From Pithys albifrons albifrons (Eukaryota > Chordata > Aves > Passeriformes > Thamnophilidae), in contig NC_092461.1 in assembly GCF_047495875.1 (NCBI RefSeq), positions 61,802,299 through 61,866,298 on the forward strand: 64,000 bases of DNA, given 5' to 3'. A model generated the notes under the pieces. The model saw only the letters and a program-made list of their open reading frames with translations. It did no database searches and had not been told where the DNA came from. The position numbers and the translations under genes were made by a program. This document shows positions 39,001-49,900 of the stretch, one piece after another. How positions within the stretch are numbered: position 1 is the stretch's first letter; every line of letters starts with the position of its first letter.

Positions 39001-39858
39001 TGAAATCATAGAATCATAGAATCGATTGGGTTGGAAAAGACCTCCAAGATCATCGAGTCCAACCCTTGGTCCAGCTCTAGTCCATTTACTAGATCATGGC
39101 ACTCAGTGCCACGTCCAATCTGCGTTTAAAAATCTCTAGGGATGGTGAATCCACCACCTCTCTGGGCAGCCCATTCCAATGCCTGATTACTCTCTCTGTA
39201 AAGAATTTTTTTCTGATATCCAACTTAAATTTTCCCTGGCAGAGCTTGAGCCCGTGCCCCCTTGTCCTATTGCTGAGTGCCTGGGAGAAGAGACCAGACC
39301 CCACCTGGCTATAACTTCCCTTCAGGTAGTTATAGACAGTGATGAGGTCACCTCTGAGCCTCCTCTTCTCCAGGCTAAACAATCCCAGCTCCCTCAGCCT
39401 CTCCCCATAGGGCTTATGCTCCAGTCCCTTCACCAGCCTTGTTGCTCTTCTCTGGACTCGCTCCAGCACCTCAATATCCTTTCTGAACTGAGAGGCCCAG
39501 AACTGAACACAGTACTCAAGGTGTGTCCTCACCAACGCAGAGTACAGGGGAAGGATCACTTCCCTGGTCCTGCTGGCCACGCTATTTTTGATACAGGCCA
39601 GGGTCCCATTGGCCTTCTTGGCCACCTGGGCACACCGTTGGCTCATGTTGAGCTTCCTGTCAATTAGTACTCCAAGGTCCCTTTCTGCCTGGCTGCTCTC
39701 CAGCCACTCTGTGCCCAGCCTGTAGCGCTGCAGGGGGTTGTTGTGACCAAAGTGCAGGACCCGGCACTTGGCCTTATGGAACTTCATCCCATTGGAATCA
39801 GCCCATCTCTCAAGTCTATCCAGGTCCCTCTGCAGACCCCTCCTGCCCTCCCAAAGGA
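39001..39858 (-). mobile_element. Young CR1 LINE, 5'-truncated, minus strand
   Basis: The 3' tail (reverse complement of ATTCTATG units) lies at about 39003-39023, then the antisense 3' UTR, then the end of ORF2. Similarity to the plus-strand copy at 1-946 is very high until about 39858, where this copy changes to unrelated sequence. That break is the 5'-truncation point, typical of incomplete target-primed reverse transcription. CR1 insertions generally lack clear target-site duplications and none is seen. Confidence 0.96.
39089..39858 (-). pseudogene. CR1 ORF2 C-terminal fragment, frame intact
   Basis: An uninterrupted frame runs from the truncation point to the natural ORF2 stop at 39089-39091, encoding roughly the last 256 residues of CR1 ORF2. 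It begins at [20 protein letters not shown], just after the place where the FADD catalytic motif would be. The motif itself and the upstream endonuclease and reverse-transcriptase domains are missing, so no activity is expected. Over the 104-residue stretch beginning [13 protein letters not shown] it differs from the plus-strand copy at five positions. The open frame extends upstream to 39880 through non-CR1 flank by chance. Confidence 0.92.
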
Positions 39859-40339
39859 GGAGCCTGCAAAGCCCTCCCAAATGCTTTGCACCTCTGAATC
39901 ATAATCCTTGCAGGACATAATCATAAAGGGGGCAGAACAGAGAAGAACAGTGTTGCCATAATACACAAATTGGTTTTTAACATATTTTGGCTGAAATGGT
40001 GTAGGATTATTTAAAAGCATTGCTTGCTTTGTTTCTGACATGTTATGTGTCGTGATTGCCTGTAGTAGCAGTACAGCCCTGCCCTCTATTCAGCTCACCC
40101 TGGACACAGAGAGTATACCCAGGGGTGCAGTGAGTGTGTGGGGGTCTCACCAGGCAGTGATCTCAGTTCTGCACTGGAAGTCAGTCTAATGTCTTACTTG
40201 CTACTCATGTGCAGACCAAGCATATCCTGGCAGTTGTCTGTCACTGACCTTTTGAACCAAGGTCCTTCCTTAAGACAACACCAAGGCAAGGTAGTATATG
40301 TGGTTTTCAATGAACCAAGAGGCTCCTTCCAGCCTATAT
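39859..40339. other. Unrecognised sequence between CR1 and LTR
   Basis: About 480 bases with no recognisable family. It is slightly more GC-rich than the surroundings from 40060 to 40330, so it could be an unrecognised repeat. No TG...CA terminal structure is obvious. Confidence 0.4.
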
Positions 40340-41357
40340 TGGGTTTGTGTGGCAAGGTTTTGGTAGCAGAGGGGACTACAGATGTAGCCTCTGTGAGAAG
40401 CTGCCAGAGACTTTTCCTGTGTCTGATGAAGCCAGTGCCAGCTGGCTCCAAGACAGAGCTACTGCTGGCCAAGCCAAGCCTATCAGCAATGGGGGTAGTG
40501 CCTCTGGAATAACAGATTTAAGAAGGGGGAAAAGTTGCCACCTAACAGAAACTGCAGTTGGAGGGAGGAGGGAAAAACAGCTCTGCAGAAAACTAAGTGA
40601 AAGAAGGAAGGGAAGAAGGTGCTTCAGACACCAGACCATGGTGAGACAGCTGTCTCCCTACAGCCCATGGAGGTACATGGTGGAGGAGAGATCCATCTGC
40701 AGCTTGTAAAGGACCCAACTGCAGAGCAGGTGAATGCCTGAAGGAGGCAGTGACTTTGTGGGAAGCACACACTGGAGGAAGATCCTGGTAGCTCTTGTGA
40801 CCCTGAAGGGAACCCATGCTGGAGAAGCCAGTTCCTGAAGGATTGCATGCTGTGAAAAAGAGGAACTAACGCTGGAGCAGTTTGTGAAGATCTGCAGCCC
40901 ATGGGAAGGACTGAGGCTGGGAAAGTTGGTGAACTGTCTCCAATGGGAGGGAACCCATGCTGGAGAAGATTTAAAATTGTGAGGAGTCCTTCCCTGAGGA
41001 GGAAAGAGTGTCAGAGACAGTGTGATGAACTGAGCATAACCCTCCCTCTGTGTCTTTCTGTGCCATAGCATGGAAGAATTAGGGAATTTGAGAGTGAAGT
41101 TAAGCCTGGAAAGAAAGGAGAAAGGTGTTTTTAAGATTTGGCTTTATTTCTCGTTTTCTTATTTTGATTTTATTTGTAACAAATTAAACTAATTTCTCAA
41201 GGCAAATCTGTTTTGCCCATGACAGTGATTGGTGAGTGAGCCCTTCCTTTTCATTATCTCGACCCATGAGCCTTTTGTTATATTTTCTCTCCCCTGCCTA
41301 CCTGAGAAGGGGAGTGATAGAGCAGCTTTGGTGGTCTACCAAGGTCAACTTATGACA
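40340..41357 (+). mobile_element. Solo LTR of an avian endogenous retrovirus, plus strand
   Basis: A segment of about 1.0 kb matching a widespread avian ERV LTR family. It begins TGGGTTTGTGTGGCAAGG, contains the 'cagatttaagaaggggg' TATA-like region near 40510, and has degenerate repeats of 'acccatgctggagaag' (40811-40826, 40953-40968 and a weaker copy at 40869). The R/U5 part carries ATTAAA at 41183-41188 and 'gattggtgagtga', and the LTR ends near 41357 in a CA. No gag, pol or env sequence adjoins it, so it is a solo LTR left by recombination between two LTRs. No target-site duplication is visible, so the ends may be one to a few bases off. ORFs inside it are incidental. Confidence 0.88.
41183..41188 (+). 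terminator. LTR polyadenylation signal ATTAAA
   Basis: ATTAAA lies in a T/A-rich stretch about 170 bases before the LTR 3' end, the position expected for the R region signal of this LTR type. Confidence 0.6.
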
Positions 41358-42003
41358 GAGTCCTGTGTTCCAGTAACTGCTGGGAGTTGTGCAAAACTAA
41401 TAACCTCCAGGTTCAGATATGAAAAGCAGCAGGAAAGCATTATTAATATGCACGTGTCTTGAAGAGAGACATTTGTGCTTCTTCATATAGCCCTAATAGG
41501 AAAATTGAGTCTAAATTAGGGCAGCCACAACCTACTACTAGAACAAGTTGTTCTTTTGAGATGATGCAAGTAAGGATTTTTTTTTCTAGATTTTGATTGG
41601 CTTGGTGTCTAAGAAATCTGATAGACATGATTATGAGATGTCTGTCATATATGTGCACTTCTATGATGCAAACTGTCCCTCTCTTGGGCCTTCCTCCTCT
41701 ACCTGCATATAATATTTACAGTTCATTTGCCAGGCTTGGCAGCAGTTACAAATGCTACTCTGCAAAGGAGAGAGACAGAAATACAGATCTAGCTACACAT
41801 TCACACAGAGACACTGTGACTTCATAAGTCTGACTCCAAGGAAATGAGCCCAAAACGACTTAAGACTTTTCTTTTACAACACTACAAAACAAATCTAGAG
41901 AAGGAAGGGCTGGAACAAGCCTAGCAGTAATTTGGCGTAGCTGCTAACACAGAAATTCATAGGAGCAAAAAGAAGATATATACTGATTTTTGATTTTTGC
42001 TAT
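41358..42003. other. Unique sequence between LTR and the 202-codon ORF
   Basis: No gene or repeat recognised. A T run lies at about 41578-41585. Confidence 0.45.
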
Positions 42004-42612
42004 TCATTTTTTAGGATCAGGGCACCAATGCACATAGTAGTTGGCACATGCTAATAACTGTCTTGTTATGCGACAGTGTGCACAGCTCACCTTGAAAATT
42101 GATCCTTTCCTCACAGTAGTTCTGCTACTGTTTGTCTTAGCCACAAAGCAATGAGAGAATTGCACTGTCACTTGGTCACACATGGATAGTGTGTTGCTGT
42201 TTGGGGTTCTTCTGCAAAGTTCATGGATTAGTTCAATTAATTGTCCACCTGTAAATGGAACTGTAAAGAAGGTATTCACAATGTGGCACTTAGCAGACAA
42301 AGCAAGAGTAAGTCCTCCAGCTGCCTTCTGTAAGAGACAGAACTGCTGCTGCTCTGGCACACGAATAGGCACATGCAAGGCCATAACTGTAAAAGTGTGT
42401 GGACAATAAGTTATGGGATACTGATAATTCAGTAACGGCACTAAGACAGTTGATTTATTTACTTTTAGCAGTAGGCAAAGGAAGGCATAGGATTTCTGCA
42501 TAATACTGTATAGCAGAATTCCCAGAGAAGGTGACCTTCCCACATGAATTAAAGCTACTGGAAATAACTCCCTACAGATGACCTCAAACCACATGCAGCT
42601 TGTCTGAGGCAC
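42004..42612 (-). CDS. 202-codon ORF of unknown function; candidate coding exon 42091-42386
   Basis: This is the longest open frame in the window that is not in a recognised repeat. I do not recognise the protein. Within it, 42386-42091 (reading left on the minus strand) is bounded by a good acceptor (pyrimidine-rich 'ccacacacttttacag', AG complementary to 42387-42388) and a strong donor (TTCAAG|GTGAGC, GT complementary to 42089-42090). The 296-bp segment holds two bases plus 98 codons: it begins MALHVPIRVPEQQQ, includes CHIVNTFFTVPFTGGQLIEL and ends RKGSIFK in phase 0. Its amino-acid make-up is balanced and protein-like, unlike the Phe/Leu/Ser- or Lys-rich chance ORFs nearby. It may be one exon of a spliced gene, a pseudogene or decayed insertion, or chance. 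No partner exon was identified. Confidence 0.3.
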   Translation of the reverse strand: MPQTSCMWFEVICRELFPVALIHVGRSPSLGILLYSIMQKSYAFLCLLLKVNKSTVLVPLLNYQYPITYCPHTFTVMALHVPIRVPEQQQFCLLQKAAGGLTLALSAKCHIVNTFFTVPFTGGQLIELIHELCRRTPNSNTLSMCDQVTVQFSHCFVAKTNSSRTTVRKGSIFKVSCAHCRITRQLLACANYYVHWCPDPKK

Positions 42613-43379
42613 TTTGTGTATTTGATATTGAACATACGTAATATAAGTTTAGGTTTTAGATTTGCACTTTTAGCACAGAAAATAAATTCATTTTGTCTTC
42701 TTTCATTACTTATGGAATATTATTTTCATTATTGAACTTTTTCCCTTCAGAAAGACATCAGGAAAATGTGAAGGGCTTAAAGATAGCATTTTGATTCCTC
42801 CTACATACTGTCACTCTCTTTCACAAATGGCTGCAAGCTTTTGGTGTCTAAATAGCATCTGGATTAACTGAATAAAAGTAAAAAATAGTTTTAATCTGTG
42901 TCGAATGACCCATAGCATGAAAGGATGCATTTCCTAGGTCATGAGAAAGTTAATTATTAGTGTGTTAATCTTGGTCCTACTTCCTGAAGATCTGTTGTCT
43001 TCCAAAATGTCATGTCATGTCATATTGAAAATTGACTTTAAATGCCATTTTCCCTACATGGAGAAGAAAACCTCTGTCTTTTCTTGTTCTTTCTGGTTTT
43101 GTCCTTGTGGTTCAAGAAGCATTCTTCATGTGTGTCTATTTTTATTTCTGATTTTACTTTTAAAAATAACATTCTAAAATAGGGAGTTGATTTTGTTATT
43201 TACCTAAATAGTATATTAAGCTCCCTATTCGTTATCTGGTCTGCTTTAATTGTTTTTCATTCTTTACATTTTGGAAAGATTGCTTTCTAGCTGTTGTTAT
43301 TTTTAATTCTGATGTCCTACTTCCTTTTACTTTCCAAACAAAATAGTCGTAGCATATTTAATCTTTCCTCATATTGAGG
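42613..43379. other. Unique AT-rich sequence
   Basis: A short ATGTC triplication occurs near 43006-43020. No gene or transposon recognised. Confidence 0.45.
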
Positions 43380-43905
43380 TCTCTCCAGTTCCCATGACTT
43401 TAATTATTTTTGTTACTTTTTCTTTGGATATAATCTGCATATTAGGCTTAAACTCTAAAAAATCAGTCATTGCCTCACTAACCTCTGCTCAGTTTCCAGT
43501 CCTTTTGTAGATGCTTTCTCACACTTCATTAGGCCAAATCTGGATGCAAAAACTTCAAAGGAAGATTCTACAAGCAAAGCTTCTCCTATTATCATATTAA
43601 ACTTTTTTTTTTACTGCAGCTGAGCAACATACTCCATCCTCACGTATCTACTTTTCTAATCCACTCAGTTCCCTTCTTTATCTCTGTACTCCACTCTTTA
43701 CTCAGCAATGTACAGGCAGCACTACTATTTTTAGCTCCTGAATACATCATTTAGCGTTTGCTCACATTGAAACTCATCAACTGTTTCTTCAGCCATTCCC
43801 TTAATGTGTTTAAATATCACAAAGGAAATCTATAACACTTAAAGTATTAACATTACTTAAGATTTTGCTTTCATCAGCAAATTTTATCAGTGTATAAAAA
43901 GATGA
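43380..43905 (-). mobile_element. Possible ancient CR1/L3-like LINE remnant, minus strand
   Basis: Scattered resemblance to antisense sequence of old amniote CR1/L3-type LINEs. The clearest blocks are 'cattgaaactcatcaactg' (about 43769), followed about 90 bases later by 'cagcaaattttatcagtg' (about 43876). In these families a 'lost from the 3' end' order of this kind encodes the FADDT-like region on the opposite strand. The remainder is too diverged for a firm call and the limits are guesses. Confidence 0.35.
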
Positions 43906-46900
43906 TTGGGATCAGCTGCTAACACCTCTGGCTTAATTGCAGAAGTGATAGGCTCAGAAATGTATTGACTAATAGTTAATGATATCTGATATAAATTAAA
44001 GAAGGAACAATTAGTCCTATGAAGAAAAAGAAATGTATCTGAAATTTATTATAGCCACAGAAACAAAACACACATACTTCTAATTCTACCTAGCTTTGTA
44101 ATTACATCCCACAGTTTCCCAGCAGGTTGTTGAGATGCAATCAGACATGACTCTGGTTTGTTGGTTGGCCAAGGGGAATTAAAGTTTTATCCAGCTGTAC
44201 ATAAAATGAGAGACTCAGGAAGCAAATGTTCCATAGGGGAAATTTCAAGTATAGGATGGTGGGGTGTGTGTATGTCTTCTTTTTCCATCCTAGAACTCTA
44301 TTTTTACATATTGCTGACTGAGAAGACTCTTTGATTTGTTTAAAGCAGACTCTTGCACAGAGTACACACAAATACAGCTCTCTCCTGACAGCATTACATC
44401 CGTGCATCTTTCTTTCCATTCCATATAAGTAGATGCAGAATGTCGCAAAGGAGGTGCAATGCTTACTGCATTGTACTTGCTCCAGGACACTTGCTCACGA
44501 ACGTGTTCCAGCTCTCTGAGCTAGGTGCTTGTTTTTCAGAGAAGATACAGACACCTGTGGACAGGAGTGAAGATTATCATCCTTCTGAGCAGGTAATAAA
44601 TCTGAGAAAGTATTTTGAAACATTTTGAATCTCACCATCTTTAAAAATAATGTGCCCTTTACTTGGAATCCTGGTACAATATTTTTTCCCAAAGGTGAAA
44701 CTTCATTTATTTTTATAGTCACACAGAAACATATAATAGTATATTGAAAAATGAGCAAATGATAAAAGATGAATGGACACAGCTCATTAGTATTCTTGCT
44801 ACTGAAGCTATCATACTGAAGCTGTGAGTGGTCCAGATATTCAGATTCACCCTCTTCAGCTCTCTCTCACACATCTCCCTGAAGTGTTCCTGTAACCCAG
44901 AGGCTATTTGGGACCTCACTTCTGTTTCATGTGTCCACTGCATAGGAAATGCTTTTCTGATAAGGCCAAAACAAACTTATAAGAGAAAGAGTCATATTGA
45001 CCTAAAAGGAGTGGAAATCATCTGAATACCAGAAATTTTGTAAGGATATTTAATATAAAATTCAGAAATAATCCCCAAATATTTGCAAGAGAAGGTAACC
45101 TAGAACCAGGAGTTCTCTACTATGCACACTATAAATGACTCACTAATCTGTGAGATCACAGAAGTGTCTTTGCCTTTAAGAAGGCAGATATCTTTGCCTC
45201 TATACATTTTAATGCAAGAGGAATAGCATTTATGGCCAATTTCCTACAATACATGCAGTGACCTCATGTCTAGGGTTTCTTCTGTGGAAGTTTGAATTCT
45301 TCTGTCACTGAAGATAATAGAATTTTTGTGACTGCTCTGGTCTTTAGGTATTTAAGAAAAAACCCTCTAATTGCTACTATACTCCATGAAAAACTTTCAT
45401 TCTTTAAACATACTTAGAAAACTTTTAAACTTTTACTGGCTTGACTTCTTGAAATGAGTTACACAGATAACCACCTTGTTTCTAAATGTCAGCTAAGTGT
45501 CAGTAAGTCATTGGAGTGGTGATACCTGAGGAAGTTATGCGCATGAGAATGAGCACATGGAGAACTTGAAGCGACGGCAGAGCAGTAAGGTCAGTACTGA
45601 AAGGTCTTTATGGTAGAGCCATTCTCAAGACTAGAGTTTTGAACATGGGATTTTGAGCAACATGTCACTTCATGTTGCTCAATTTCTTCTTTAGGTATCT
45701 ACATGATTTTCTGAATCACCCTTTAGTAAAAGCAAAAGTGGTTGTGACAGAAACACATCTGTCTTTTGCATCTGAAACAAATGTTTTCCTTTGGCAAATG
45801 ACATGAAATTATTTGCCCCATAATCCTTCACCAATAGTTCAAGATAGGGTGGAACAGTCTTTTATTCCATATGACTGTTGTGATTTCTAAAGAACCCACT
45901 TTTTTTCTCTCACCTTTCCATCCAGATTTATCTTCACAATGATTTAAAACATCTCCCAATGCACTCTGTCTGCATTAACAACTTTATGTTGATAAATAAA
46001 AATCTATTTTCCAAAACCCAAGTAAAATTACCAAACTTTCCCATGCAAGTCCCAAAGAGCTGGATTCAGTGCTGACTATTGCAAATTGATTAGTAGACTC
46101 TTAATGGTTATTAAGTTATGAACAAAGCACATATTGATTTAAATAGCAGCTTGAATTTTGAGGCTGCATACATGAAAACAAATACAGTATGCCATGATGC
46201 AGAAATGCAAGACAATTAATAATGTGACCTAAGAGAGTAAAGTCTAGCTTGAAATAGCCAAACATATAAGTGCTCCTAAATCAAGGCCTTTATTTCCCTG
46301 CCTTTGTCTTTCCAATGTTTAGTTTCACAGTAAATGAAAGGGGCTATTTGAAGTGAGGGAGAGGAGAAGACAGGTCTGTGACCTCTAGATAGACCATGGA
46401 GATCAAAGGCAGTCTCCATATGTGTTAGATATTATCTTTTTCAGGCAAGCGGGCATGATGTTTTGTGATGCAGCAGTGTGGAAACACACAAATAACCTGG
46501 TTAGTGACCACTGAGAGAAGAATGATTGACATTGTGTTGGAGAAGCAGTAGTAAAACCATGAAAAGAGATTTAGTTTTAGTTTACAGAAGGGTCCTTCAA
46601 AGCTCTGTAGTGCTCAAATAGTGGTTTAATAGGAAATTTCTAGACTTACATAAAAAGTGTGACTTATATGTAAGAAAGAATAAGTTGCCACAACTAACAA
46701 CATTTGAACGTCTATGTCCTCTATTAATCTGTTATTTTAAGGTGTCTATTAAACTACAGTTTCAATACATATCTCTTTTTGTCAGTTAATTTGTTTCCTT
46801 TTGAATACGTGCATGATCTAGACTATTTACTTGGGTGCAGTTTATTTGTTGCATTACAAAATGAACATTTTCAGTAGAAAATTACAGAACCACTGGGAAA

Positions 46901-49900
46901 AATGTGATTTTGTTGTCAAAACAATGGATCAATACAGCAAAACTCCTGCTCCGTTGTTGTCAGCACAGAAAAACAAGTTAGTAGGAGCATCATGATAGGC
47001 ACATTTGTCCCACTACATGGAGATGTCACTATAGGAAAGGCGTTACATACATAGGGCTTTAGTTCAATCAAATGTTTAACCCATCTCTACTGACTTTTCC
47101 TCTCTGTGGTCTTTTCCTTCAGAAAGACCATGAAAATTCCTTTGCATAATCTTCCAAGTCTGGACAGAAAGAAGTGAAGTAAAAGTGGAAAGGATTAGTG
47201 CTAAGAATATTCTATTAGACTAAAAGCACTGCCAATTGCCCAGGAAGCCATGCTGCAAAAGAAAACCTCTTTGTTTTTGTTCTGATTGCCAAGTATGTTG
47301 AGTGGAGAATGTTGTCAAATAGCTGAATATCATCAAAATCAGCTTAAGAAGACTTAATGCCTCTCTGTCTGCACAATGTCAGTCACCAGTCTGAGCTTTT
47401 GAAGTTTCCCAGTTCAAGAACAAACATAACAAAAGGTGAATATGGTTACAACCCCAAAGTTGAACTTGACCTTCAAGTAACTCTTTCACTTTTCCTCACT
47501 CTCCTTTCCAATTTATCGTATATTTTGCAAAGCTGGAAAATGCATTGCACCTTTTTTCTTTTAATATACTGTGTGTTGATGGTATTCTTAACTTACATTT
47601 TTATCATCATATAATTTTTCTTTAAAATGCATATTTTTAACCCAGAACACCAGACATATTTGATTATCTAGTTTATTATATTTTTGAGTATACTCAGGCT
47701 GCCCAAGCACCTGCAAATTCCTTTATTGTAATCACAGATAATTCTGAAGTCTCTTTTATGGATGTATTACAATAGCTGGAAAGTGTATTTCTTTTTAGTA
47801 TCATTGAAAATGAACATCAAGGTACTCAATAACTTACAGTGAGATGGAAAATACAGAACACTGAAACCATGACTTATGTGGAATGTAACACACATTCTTA
47901 AGTAAATCCAAATATAATAGATAATGGTTTATAATCTTTTTTACAGTAAGAAAAGTCCAAGAAATCTTTGTTGCTTTTGTTGATCTGAGTTTTGAGAGGC
48001 TTCTGAATTCCTATCTTTGCAGTGTTCAGCCAAGGGTTACATATAGGACATGCTGGCAGAATATGCTTGGCTATACACCAACTCTGCTTTCTGTACCTGT
48101 TATACACTGGCTGTGATCAGGACCATTTAAAAGCAAAAATCACATGCCGAACCCACAGAGAGGATGTATGTTTCCTCCTTAAAGATGATGTGGATGGAAA
48201 AGAATGGAGTGAACCATGAGAAACTCAGCCTGTAGTCAGTCAAACACTTGCAAAAGAGCAGTAGCATTTTAAGAGGTTACTGCCTCTTGTCAGTTTATTA
48301 TAATCCTTCACCTGAGATGAGTTACATGTCCCTGTGACAGCTCTTCACCTATGTTAGCACAGAGTCAAAAAGATTACATTAATTCATTGCTGAGAGAGAT
48401 TTGAGCTCACTGATGTTATTTGCACAGAAACAGAGTCAAGTTATACTTTGCTGGAAGAGAGTTTATTAACAAATAAAGGATGCAAAAATGACACACCTTT
48501 AGCACAGAAATTTTGCCTTCCAAAACTTGGTTTCATGGGAGGACACAGTGGCTATTTTGAGAAATGACAGGGCTTAAATTATTCCTTGAGGAAGAATGTT
48601 CCCTGAGAGAGTTTCAAATACAAATACAAATAGATATTGTCAAGTCAGGCCTTGGTACCAGTCCAAAGTTTAAATTGCAGTCAAGATATGACCACAGTTA
48701 CATCCTCTGTCTTGAAAATTATGGACAGAAAGACTGTGAGGGAGAATGGCCACATACTCCAGCACCAAGTGTTGTATCTAATGCATGGGAAATCATCATT
48801 CTGCCAGATGTTCACTAGAGGTAGATATTTCAACTTGCATTGTTCAACAACACTGTCACAAGTTGATTAATGAGATGCATCAATGAATTCCCAAGGGAGG
48901 GAACTCAATGAACCCTTAGCAAACATAAGGTAGATTATCACAACATAGAAATTTTTGAACTGAAAAACTAGAGTAAACTATATTCCCCTCAGTGAGGAAA
49001 AAACCCCAAACAACAATCCTTTACACATATATATAATACATATATATATAATATACCCACATCAGCATTGAGGTTCATTCTGTGTAATATATTTCTCTGG
49101 TGTGGACAGAACACAGAATTGTTTTTATAGATGCCACACAAGGACTATTTTAGCTTTTGTGAAAATATTTACAGTATACTCATTCAAACTTTACAAGCAG
49201 CAATAAATAGTTCACAGAACAACAATGTGTGAACAAACACATCAGCTGGTCTTTAAGCTCATGAAGAAATAGACTTCACAGAGTTAGTTATACAGGGAAG
49301 ACTACAATAAATTAAAAACAGTCCCTAGGTACTAAGAAGTTTCTTTATTTTTCATCAGAAGCAGCTGCTGGTTTTCTAGCTAGAAGCATGATGCTTCAAA
49401 TTCATTAGTAAAGTCAGTCTTGCATTTAACAGTAAAATTGCTATATAGCCTATTATCAAAAAAGTCAATAACCAATTTGTAGAGAAAATTCTCTTTGAAT
49501 ATCACAAATTCCATTGTGTAACAATTTTAGAGAATGATAGCTGGGATCCAAACCTTCATGAAAACACCTTCATTTAAACACCTTCAAGTATCCTGGGTTT
49601 TGGTGCATATTTGGGACAAACTCTACTCTGTTGATATAAATCCTGAATAACTGCACTGACATTTGGATTATTTTAGATTTATGATTAGGTAAGTGTGAAT
49701 ATCTTTAATATAAACTCTCTAATAACTCTAGGCAAGAGGTCTTTGGCATTAGGGAATGATGTTTAGATTGAGGCAAACATAGAAATAACTACTGAACTTC
49801 CCATCTTAATGCAGCACACAGCTAAATGTTACCAAGGACTTTTGCAGAAGTGGTGACCAGGGAAAATACCAAACAATGCAAGTAAGCAGTTTAAGAACAA

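Noticed and set aside
40138..41071. ORFs of 74 to 137 codons on both strands at 40.1-41.1 kb
   Set aside because: Most of this span is a retroviral LTR, which is not coding. The frames overlap on both strands.
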